A stretch of DNA of 7,328 bases. Origin: CAYMNU01 sp964391885. Its GTDB lineage: Archaea; Altiarchaeota; Altiarchaeia; JAFGQM01. Position numbers and translations under genes: made by a program. Below the pieces are notes generated by a model. That model was not told the origin of the DNA. It saw only the letters and a list, made by a program, of their open reading frames with translations, and made no database searches. This document shows, piece after piece, positions 1 to 4,733 of the stretch (positions are counted from its first letter, which is position 1; each line of letters starts with the position of its first letter). The stretch is from positions 1 through 7,328 of the forward strand of contig CAYMNU010000032.1 in assembly GCA_964391885.1 (NCBI GenBank), written 5' to 3'.

Positions 1-27
1 GTCCTCTGAGAAGGAGCGTGCTATTTA

Positions 28-48
28 GAATAAAATCGAATAAAAAGA
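28..48 (-). terminator. T-rich putative archaeal terminator of the M50 gene
   Basis: Directly after the TAA stop of the M50 gene (minus strand), the transcript would read CTCTTTTTATTCGATTTTAT, two U-rich runs within about 20 nt. Archaeal intrinsic termination is driven by oligo-U tracts and needs no hairpin, and none is obvious here. The call rests on composition and position only. Confidence 0.35.
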
Positions 49-49
49 G

Positions 50-1681
50 TTAGAACAAGTAGGGGAGTATATTTAGGAGCAGAATCGCGATTATCATGAA
101 GGTAAGGCCGTTAGTAAGGACCTTGGAGAGCTTCTTCTTCTTTGCCCATTTGCTTGAGCTTTCCATCCATTGGAAGATGTTCCTGTAGACGCCGTGGCCG
201 TCGAAGATAGGTATCGGCAGAAGGTTGAAAAGCCCTACTGAAAGATTTACTATGAACATCCACTTAAGGAGAATAAACAAAGAAAGGGCCAGGCCTCCGG
301 AGAGCTTTGAATATGTCAGTTCGGGAGCGAATATGGACATGGTCCTATCTGCCCGGGGGGCAACACCCAAGAAACCAGCCTTGGGCGATTGGGGGTGGGA
401 TGCCAGCACAGCCTCAAATTCACCCCTGTTTGTTGCAATCAAGACAGTCTGCTTGGCTGTGGTGTCGCCCAGAACTGCATAGAACTCTTCAAGGGTGGAA
501 ATGCGAGCAGAATCTAGGGAATATAAAGTATCTCCAGGTTGCATGAACTCGGCCGCGGGCGCGCCCGCGATTACCGTGCCTATCGCTATGCCTTCGGGGA
601 AGACCCACCCCTGCGATAGTATGAGGCTTGCCAAAAGAATGGATATCAAAGCCAAAACCGCAATATTCGCAAACGAGCCCACCGCGAATACCCTGGCCTG
701 TTTGATTGGAGTCTCTTTCTTGAACTGTTTCTCATCGGGCTCTACGAAAGCGCCCAGAGGCATCACACTCATGGTGGCTATGCCCGTGTGCACGACCCGT
801 ATCCCCTGCGCTCTCGCGACAAGGCCGTGAAAACCTTCGTGGAGTATAAGGAGGATTACTATAGCTATGAGAAGGTCCGGAAATATGGGAATGGATATGC
901 CCAAGCCGCCGGGATCCTTGAGGACTGGGGCACCGTCCTCCATCGCCGGGAGTGCGGGATACACTGCAGACATCTCGCTCGCCCCCAGAGCAAACACTAT
1001 GCCATAGACTGCAAATTGCAAGATAAGGTAACCGGGCGGCCCGAGTACGCCGACAAATATTCCAGATATCAGCGAGAGAACCTCATCTTCCATCCAAAAC
1101 TCAAGCAAGAATGGGGATGCAAACACCAGGAAGGTTAATGCAAACGCCAGTATGCTTGAGTGGCCCTTGCTTAGGCGCCCGGAAAATTTAAACACGGCGA
1201 AGCCTATGAGCAGCGATAACGCAAAGGCTATGAGGGAAAACTGTATGAAGAAAGATGGGGGGTATATGCTTAAGATAGATTGGGACAAGAAGATATATGA
1301 CGCCGCAAAAGCTAGCGAGGACAATAGGACTGCCCGTGCCCTGCCTTTCAGGTGCCATGCCACAAAGGCTGCGCCAATGCCCCCGAAAAGCAGGACTATC
1401 GCAAAATCCCCTACATGCGTCCAGAAACGCGAGTAACGAGTACCTAGGCTGTCAATAAGCTTGAGCCCCATCTTCGAATCTATCTTGAAGAAGAAAAGGC
1501 CGAACCTGCCCTTGCCGACAAAGTAATTCATCGCCGGCCACATGACAAGCATTGTGGCACCCACGGCAACGGAAAGCGACCAGCCGCCGAAGTCCTGTTC
1601 GAACAATGCATTGAACAGCAGGGCTACGGCAAGGGTAACAATCAACAGCGCAGTCGCTTTAATTAAACGTCTGGAGGACAT
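50..1681 (-). CDS. M50-family (site-2-protease-like) membrane metallopeptidase with PDZ-like domain
   Basis: This is a 543-residue polytopic zinc peptidase of the kind that cuts substrates inside the membrane. Seen: the zinc motif HEGFH at residues 281-285 sits at the end of a hydrophobic helix; a GSFAN segment follows at 335-339; a PDZ-like soluble region spans about 357-440; and the second conserved motif is NLLPIPIFDG at 486-495, whose Asp (FDG in place of the usual LDG) would be the third zinc ligand. The N-terminal 235 residues carry about seven further hydrophobic segments (near 6-27, 35-55, 92-111, 117-140, 144-166, 175-196 and 201-235), many more than a minimal S2P. A last helix ends the protein at 522-543. 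The start at 1681 (MSSRRLIKATALL) was chosen because an open frame upstream to 1906 lies antisense to the TraB gene and does not look like M50 sequence. There is no Shine-Dalgarno; a TATA-like box lies about 25 bp upstream. The substrate is unknown. It is divergent from TraB. Confidence 0.9.
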   Translation of the reverse strand: MSSRRLIKATALLIVTLAVALLFNALFEQDFGGWSLSVAVGATMLVMWPAMNYFVGKGRFGLFFFKIDSKMGLKLIDSLGTRYSRFWTHVGDFAIVLLFGGIGAAFVAWHLKGRARAVLLSSLAFAASYIFLSQSILSIYPPSFFIQFSLIAFALSLLIGFAVFKFSGRLSKGHSSILAFALTFLVFASPFLLEFWMEDEVLSLISGIFVGVLGPPGYLILQFAVYGIVFALGASEMSAVYPALPAMEDGAPVLKDPGGLGISIPIFPDLLIAIVILLILHEGFHGLVARAQGIRVVHTGIATMSVMPLGAFVEPDEKQFKKETPIKQARVFAVGSFANIAVLALISILLASLILSQGWVFPEGIAIGTVIAGAPAAEFMQPGDTLYSLDSARISTLEEFYAVLGDTTAKQTVLIATNRGEFEAVLASHPQSPKAGFLGVAPRADRTMSIFAPELTYSKLSGGLALSLFILLKWMFIVNLSVGLFNLLPIPIFDGHGVYRNIFQWMESSSKWAKKKKLSKVLTNGLTFMIIAILLLNILPYLF

Positions 1682-1682
1682 G

Positions 1683-1710
1683 GGTATTTTACTTCTCCCC
1701 CTTAAAATAA
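1683..1710. promoter_or_regulatory. Divergent promoter region between the M50 and TraB genes
   Basis: The two start codons (1681 minus, 1722 plus) are separated by 40 bp. On the minus strand TTATTTTAAG (1701-1710) is centred about 25 bp before the M50 ATG, which suits a leaderless transcript. On the plus strand GGTATTTTAC (1683-1692) is centred about 34 bp before the TraB ATG, which would leave a leader of a few nucleotides. Both calls are inferred from archaeal TATA-box spacing. The boxes are so close that the two transcription complexes could interfere. Confidence 0.4.
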
Positions 1711-1721
1711 GCGAGTTCAAT

Positions 1722-2840
1722 ATGCCTAAAATAACGCTTGTAGGTACGGCGCACGTCTCGAAGGAGAGCGTCAAGGAAGTGGAGGAGACCATCCTCAAAG
1801 AGAAGCCCAAATACGTCGCCCTAGAGCTCTGCGAGCCGCGCTTCGAAGCGCTTACCAAGAAGAAAAAATGGGAGCAGACACCCATAAGCGAGCTCATTAA
1901 AGGCAATAAAGCGTATTTCCTCTTAGCATACTCGCTGCTTTCCGCTTTCGAGCAGAAGCTTGGGGAAAAGACGGGAGTGAAACCCGGCGACGAGATGCTT
2001 GCAGGCTACAAAGCCGCCAAGAAGACGGGCGCCGAGGTGGTGCTGGTCGACAGGCCCATAGCCATAACCCTCAAGCGGGCCTGGAAGATGTCCGGAATCA
2101 GGGAAAAGCTGCGCATACTCAAGGAGTTTCTTTTCTCTATATTCGGCGGCGAGGAGATAGATGAGCAAACCATCGAAGATTTGAAGAAAGAAGATGTGCT
2201 TTCAGAGCTTATGAAAGAGCTCGCCAAGGTTGCGCCATCAGCCAAAAAAGTGCTAATAGACGAGAGGGATGAATACATAGCCGGCAAAATCAAAGAGCTG
2301 GACGGCGACGTCGTGGCTGTAATCGGCAAAGGCCATCAAAAGGGCATCGAGAAAAGGCTTAAGCAAAGCAAAAGAACGGACTTTGAAAAGCTCGAGGAGA
2401 TACCTAAGTCTTTCTTCAAATGGCGCTGGCTGTTCTATGGTTTGACTGCATTGATAATCGGGCTCTTCGTCTGGGTAGGCATAAGCAACCCGTCCCAGCT
2501 GCCTGAATACTGGTTCTGGTGGAGCGTTATAAACATAGGGTTCACGGGATTAATGGGCATTATTGCAATGGCGCATCCCCTTTCCATAATCGCCGGGGCG
2601 CTTTCCTCGCCGTTTACCTCGCTTTCGCCGACAATAGGCGCAGGATGGGTGGCTGGCATCGTCGAAGCCAAGATAAGAAAGCCGTCGGTGAAAGACTTCA
2701 AAGGCCTCAGGGAGCTTAAGGGTATCAGGGATTTCTGGAAAAACAAATTCACCCGCGTGCTTCTCGTAGTCTCGCTTGTGAACACGGGCAGCATGATAGG
2801 CACATTCGTGGCACTACCTTATCTCTTGAGCCTGCTCTAG
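1722..2840 (+). CDS. TraB/PrgY (TIKI-superfamily) membrane protein
   Basis: The 372-residue product matches archaeal TraB-family proteins in length and motif order. Seen: GTAHVS at residues 8-13, ELCEPR at 35-40, VDRP at 109-112, DERDEY at 180-185 and GKGH at 202-205. The two GxxH motifs are the hallmark of the TraB/TIKI superfamily, in which TIKI members are metal-dependent proteases and bacterial PrgY/TraB reduces peptide-pheromone activity. The C-terminal part is membrane-embedded, with hydrophobic stretches near 238-254, 264-292, 303-316 and 344-372, and holds the conserved AHP (284-286) and SSPFTSLSP (295-303) segments seen in archaeal members. The start at 1722 was chosen because homologues begin just before the GTxHVS motif; an ATG at 1680 would add 14 unconserved residues and run into the divergent gene. 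The archaeal function is not established. A protease or peptide-inactivating role is inferred only from superfamily membership. Confidence 0.88.
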   Translation: MPKITLVGTAHVSKESVKEVEETILKEKPKYVALELCEPRFEALTKKKKWEQTPISELIKGNKAYFLLAYSLLSAFEQKLGEKTGVKPGDEMLAGYKAAKKTGAEVVLVDRPIAITLKRAWKMSGIREKLRILKEFLFSIFGGEEIDEQTIEDLKKEDVLSELMKELAKVAPSAKKVLIDERDEYIAGKIKELDGDVVAVIGKGHQKGIEKRLKQSKRTDFEKLEEIPKSFFKWRWLFYGLTALIIGLFVWVGISNPSQLPEYWFWWSVINIGFTGLMGIIAMAHPLSIIAGALSSPFTSLSPTIGAGWVAGIVEAKIRKPSVKDFKGLRELKGIRDFWKNKFTRVLLVVSLVNTGSMIGTFVALPYLLSLL

Positions 2841-2849
2841 CGCTCCTTG

Positions 2850-2885
2850 TGCATTTTTCCCGTTAAGTGCTCTAAATGCATTTTT
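2850..2885 (+). repeat. 9-bp direct repeat TGCATTTTT in the TraB-vapB gap
   Basis: TGCATTTTT occurs at 2850-2858 and again at 2877-2885, 27 bp apart. The first copy, 10 bp after the TraB stop, could serve as a U-tract terminator. The second runs into the TATA box of vapBC. This is short enough to be chance in an AT-rich gap. Confidence 0.4.
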
Positions 2886-2893
2886 ATAATATA
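2881..2893 (+). promoter_or_regulatory. TATA box of the vapBC operon
   Basis: TTTTTATAATATA is a strong archaeal TATA-like element. Counting about 26 bp from its centre puts the transcription start near 2912-2916, giving a leader of roughly 10 nt before the vapB ATG at 2924. The position is inferred from archaeal promoter geometry. Confidence 0.5.
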
Positions 2894-2900
2894 ATGTCAT

Positions 2901-2923
2901 AATAATTATAGAGAATAATTATA
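2901..2923 (+). promoter_or_regulatory. Paired palindromic repeats, likely VapB operator
   Basis: AATAATTATA occurs twice, at 2901-2910 and 2914-2923, separated by GAG. Each copy contains the perfect palindrome ATAATTAT (2902-2909 and 2915-2922), 13 bp centre to centre. The pair lies between the TATA box and the vapB start codon, covering the probable transcription start. That is where a VapB or VapBC complex would bind to repress its own operon. The repeats are seen; operator function is inferred. Confidence 0.5.
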
Positions 2924-3127
2924 ATGGATTATATGAGCATCGGGGTTCGGAGCGATACGAAGAACATGTTGGAGACCCTAAAGAGAGAGCAAGGAATTAA
3001 GACATATGATGATCTCTTGCGGGGTTTGGTCAGCAGGAGCAGGAGCTCTATGATAGAAACTATGTTCGGCATGGAGCCCGGCGTCGGCGGGTTCAAGAGG
3101 GAAAAGAATGAATTTGAGCGGCTTTAA
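2924..3127 (+). CDS. vapB: VapB-like antitoxin
   Basis: This 67-residue protein sits immediately before and overlaps a PIN-domain toxin gene, the standard antitoxin position. The N-terminal half (MSIGVRSDTKNMLETLKREQ and onward to YDDLLRGL) has a short beta strand followed by two helices, as in ribbon-helix-helix archaeal VapB antitoxins, and would bind DNA as a dimer. The C-terminal part is Gly-, Lys- and Glu-rich and probably wraps around VapC. The ATG at 2924 gives MDYM; an internal ATG at 2933 (residue 4) is an equally possible start. There is no Shine-Dalgarno. The stop lies 20 nt inside vapC, so the two are cotranscribed. The paired palindromes just upstream suggest autorepression. The exact antitoxin family is uncertain, but the role is well supported by context. 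Confidence 0.82.
   Translation: MDYMSIGVRSDTKNMLETLKREQGIKTYDDLLRGLVSRSRSSMIETMFGMEPGVGGFKREKNEFERL
3097..3101 (+). promoter_or_regulatory. Ribosome binding site of vapC inside vapB
   Basis: GAGGG lies 6 nt before the vapC ATG at 3108, within the last codons of vapB. It supports this start and allows the toxin to be translated from the shared message. Confidence 0.5.
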
Positions 3128-3491
3128 AATATTTGTCGACTCTTCAGTGTGGCTGGAGATACTGGACGGCAGCGATAAGGGCGAGCGGGCAAAGGATTTT
3201 CTAGTCCCTCGAAAAATATTGACTAGCAGTATCTGCGTTGCCGAGGTAGAAAGGGTTCTCCTGAGGAAAGGCAGAACGTCTAAACTGGATTTTATCAGGT
3301 CTGTGATGGGCGGCTGCGTGGTGGATGTCGACGTGGAAACTGCCAGAAAGGCCGCCAAGATGTCCGTAGAGAAAAAGCTTGGGATGGCTGATGCGCTAAT
3401 CGCCGCCAGCAGTGCAATAGAAAGAAGTGTTTTGTATACCTGCGATTATGATTTTAAGGATAAGGGTTTGGACGTAATAATATTAGACTAG
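3108..3491 (+). CDS. vapC: VapC toxin, PIN-domain ribonuclease
   Basis: This 127-residue PIN-domain protein is of normal VapC length. The acidic residues that hold Mg2+ are present in order: D11 in FVDSSVW, E46 in SICVAEVE, D95 in LGMADALIAAS, and D113/D115 in TCDYDF. VapC toxins are sequence-specific endoribonucleases, usually cutting tRNA or rRNA when released from VapB, so an intact active site is expected here. The RNA target cannot be read from the sequence. The start at 3108 is supported by a GAGGG ribosome binding site, and the gene overlaps vapB by 20 nt. The TAG stop is part of CTAG (3488-3491), which also supplies the stop of the convergent aMBF1 gene. Confidence 0.92.
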   Translation: MNLSGFKIFVDSSVWLEILDGSDKGERAKDFLVPRKILTSSICVAEVERVLLRKGRTSKLDFIRSVMGGCVVDVDVETARKAAKMSVEKKLGMADALIAASSAIERSVLYTCDYDFKDKGLDVIILD

Positions 3492-3961
3492 CGCTTCTCC
3501 TTTCTTACTACCATTATATCGCCCAGCGTAAGGGAGCCCCCGCTTTTAGCGCTGGGAACGCCCTGCTCTTCATCGCTGGCCATCTCGGTTAGCTTTACAT
3601 GCAGGACTTTCTCGAGCTTATGGGCTATCTGCAGCGAGGGTATGTAACCATGCTCTATTCGCTTTATCATTGAGGCGTGCTCGCTGGCCTTCTTGCCCAA
3701 GTCCTCTTGTTTCCAGGCGTTCTCTTCGCGCTTCGCTCTCACTATCTCCCCGATGTTCTCGATTACTTCCTCAGTCCTGGGTATTATTTCCTGATTCTGC
3801 CTCTCGATGCGCTTGATTTCACTGGGCTTCGGGGCTTCCCTGAGCTCTTCTATTATAACGCCGTGAGAGGCGCATCGCTCGCAGGCTATCGTTTCTGTGC
3901 CCGCCACTTTGGCAAGATATCTGGCTTCCGGAGCTCCGCAAAGGTCGCAGGATTGACTCAT
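3488..3961 (-). CDS. aMBF1 (archaeal multiprotein bridging factor 1), zinc ribbon + HTH
   Basis: The 157-residue product has the full architecture of archaeal MBF1. A zinc ribbon with C5, C8, C27 and C30 (CDLCG and CERC) comes first, then a charged linker (about 40-68) and a Cro/cI-type helix-turn-helix (about 70-125, around KQEDLGKKASEHASMIKRIE). A short tail carrying SLTLGDIM near 143-150 is typical of the family. In eukaryotes MBF1 bridges TBP and activators; archaeal MBF1 binds the small ribosomal subunit and is linked to translation. This is the last gene of a three-gene operon. Its ATG overlaps the TGA of the preceding 56-residue gene (ATGA), with AAGGAG 8 nt upstream. It runs convergent with vapC, the two stops sharing CTAG, so no room remains for separate terminators. 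The family call is firm; which process it serves here is not. Confidence 0.9.
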   Translation of the reverse strand: MSQSCDLCGAPEARYLAKVAGTETIACERCASHGVIIEELREAPKPSEIKRIERQNQEIIPRTEEVIENIGEIVRAKREENAWKQEDLGKKASEHASMIKRIEHGYIPSLQIAHKLEKVLHVKLTEMASDEEQGVPSAKSGGSLTLGDIMVVRKEKR

Positions 3962-4128
3962 TTTCTTAACTCCTTTACTTTATCCTCTGGCAATTTTGAA
4001 TAGAAGCGGTTTGCGATTAACAATTGGGAATCTATGAATGGGCGGAGCTGATTTTTCCATTCGCGCGGGTTGGATTTTACATATTCCGCCCAGCGATCCA
4101 CCTGCTCTATGTGCGATTCATCCCTCAT
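3958..4128 (-). CDS. Small 56-residue protein, partner of the nucleotidyltransferase
   Basis: This short gene encodes 56 residues, beginning MRDESHIEQVDRWAEYVKSN and ending KVKELRK. It is predicted to be helical, charged and soluble. The case for it is structural. It exactly fills the space between its neighbours, and both junctions are ATGA overlaps: its ATG (4126-4128) overlaps the TGA of the nucleotidyltransferase, and its TGA (3958-3960) overlaps the ATG of aMBF1. The pattern of a Trp/Glu-rich N-terminus followed by FIDSQLLIANRFYSKL resembles, from memory, small archaeal proteins encoded beside nucleotidyltransferases of this type; that recollection is unverified. Translation is probably coupled to the upstream gene, since no good Shine-Dalgarno precedes it. 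Function is unknown. An antitoxin or regulatory partner of the nucleotidyltransferase is an inference from gene order. Confidence 0.78.
   Translation of the reverse strand: MRDESHIEQVDRWAEYVKSNPREWKNQLRPFIDSQLLIANRFYSKLPEDKVKELRK
3970..3975 (-). promoter_or_regulatory. Ribosome binding site of aMBF1
   Basis: AAGGAG on the minus strand, 8 nt before the aMBF1 ATG and inside the last codons of the 56-residue gene. It is the clearest Shine-Dalgarno in the window. It fixes the aMBF1 start at 3961 and shows aMBF1 is translated from the operon message. Confidence 0.6.
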
Positions 4129-4694
4129 TTCAGCTTTATTGCCCTAATCATGCCCTTGAGCCTGATTATTTCTTTTTCATTTAGACTGTCGGAGTATATA
4201 ATCCTTAAATGGCGGGCATCCTCCAGGTCCTTGTCCGATTTAAGGAGCTCTTCCTTGAATGCGATGTTGGTTTCTATGCTGGAAAAAAAGATGTCAAGGC
4301 CTGTTAGAGGCAGCTTTTTGCGATTTTCCAGCTGGTCCTCGTCCAATGCATCTTTGGCGAGCTTGAGCTCCAGCTCGGGGACGTAGGCGCCTTTGCGGAC
4401 ATATCTTATGCTACAGTCTTCGGAGAGGTAGTCGCGATAGAGTGATTCAGCGCTGCTTCCCTGTATGCACTCAAAGCCCCCCTTCTCAAGGTCTTTGTGC
4501 AGCGCCCTGAAAGACTCTAAGCCTATGCGGTCGATTATCATGTCTATGTCTTCAGTGCCCCGGCTCCTGCCATGGGCTATCGCAACGAAGCCGGACACTA
4601 TTATGTACCTGCAATGACTGCCGACTATTGTGCATGCATCCTCGGCGAACTTGTCAAGCATGGTCCTATCGTCAACAGGATGATGAGAATTCAT
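4125..4694 (-). CDS. Nucleotidyltransferase-fold protein
   Basis: The 189-residue product carries the polymerase-beta-like nucleotidyltransferase signature: SGFVAIAHGRSRGTEDIDMI at residues 34-53, with the Gly-containing turn and the paired acids D49 and D51 that hold the metal. The third carboxylate may be E107 or E109 in the ELELKLAKD strand. A later segment, LLKSDKDLEDARHLRIIY (150-167), resembles the KDxxDxxxL region of AbiEii-like and related archaeal nucleotidyltransferases. Several such proteins are toxins or tRNA/protein-modifying enzymes in two-gene modules; the substrate here is unknown. The ATG at 4694 gives MNSHHPVDD; an internal ATG 11 codons later is possible. There is no Shine-Dalgarno. 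It is first in an operon with the 56-residue gene and aMBF1 (ATGA overlap at its stop), and divergent from gatD by 39 bp. Confidence 0.8.
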   Translation of the reverse strand: MNSHHPVDDRTMLDKFAEDACTIVGSHCRYIIVSGFVAIAHGRSRGTEDIDMIIDRIGLESFRALHKDLEKGGFECIQGSSAESLYRDYLSEDCSIRYVRKGAYVPELELKLAKDALDEDQLENRKKLPLTGLDIFFSSIETNIAFKEELLKSDKDLEDARHLRIIYSDSLNEKEIIRLKGMIRAIKLK

Positions 4695-4702
4695 AGGTAT
4701 TT

Positions 4703-4728
4703 AGCTTTTATCTATTCAAATATTAAAA
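4703..4728. promoter_or_regulatory. Divergent promoter region between the nucleotidyltransferase operon and gatD
   Basis: The start codons (4694 minus, 4734 plus) are 39 bp apart. On the plus strand GCTTTTATCTA (4703-4713) lies about 25 bp before the gatD ATG. On the minus strand TTTTAATATT (4718-4727) lies about 28 bp before the nucleotidyltransferase ATG. Both spacings suit leaderless archaeal transcripts, and neither gene has a Shine-Dalgarno. The two boxes nearly abut, so the genes may be regulated against each other. Confidence 0.42.
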
Positions 4729-4733
4729 TCCCG

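Noticed and set aside
2..53. Possible C-terminal end of a plus-strand gene entering from the left (frames ending at 28 or 53)
   Set aside because: Only 9 or 17 codons including the stop are visible, with nothing to tell a coding tail from chance.
225..1436. Series of plus-strand open frames across the M50 gene
   Set aside because: They are antisense shadows of a convincing membrane peptidase gene, overlap each other and show no recognisable domain.
1470..1485. TTCGAATC resembling a tRNA T-loop
   Set aside because: It is inside the M50 coding region with no matching acceptor, D or anticodon stems around it.
1542..1721. Upstream extension of the TraB frame
   Set aside because: It runs antisense through the start of the M50 gene, and the conserved GTAHVS motif already lies near the N-terminus when translation begins at 1722.
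1682..1906. N-terminal extension of the M50 frame by 75 codons
   Set aside because: It lies entirely antisense to the TraB promoter and 5' coding region, and the extra residues are low-complexity Ser/Leu with no M50 character. The start at 1681 gives a normal first membrane helix.
2978..3358. 126-codon minus-strand open frame across vapBC
   Set aside because: It is a Ser/Leu/Thr-rich antisense frame of two well-supported genes, with no motif.
4572..4733. Upstream extension of gatD by 54 codons
   Set aside because: It is antisense to the nucleotidyltransferase 5' region and shows no GatD similarity. The family N-terminal barrel begins right after 4734.
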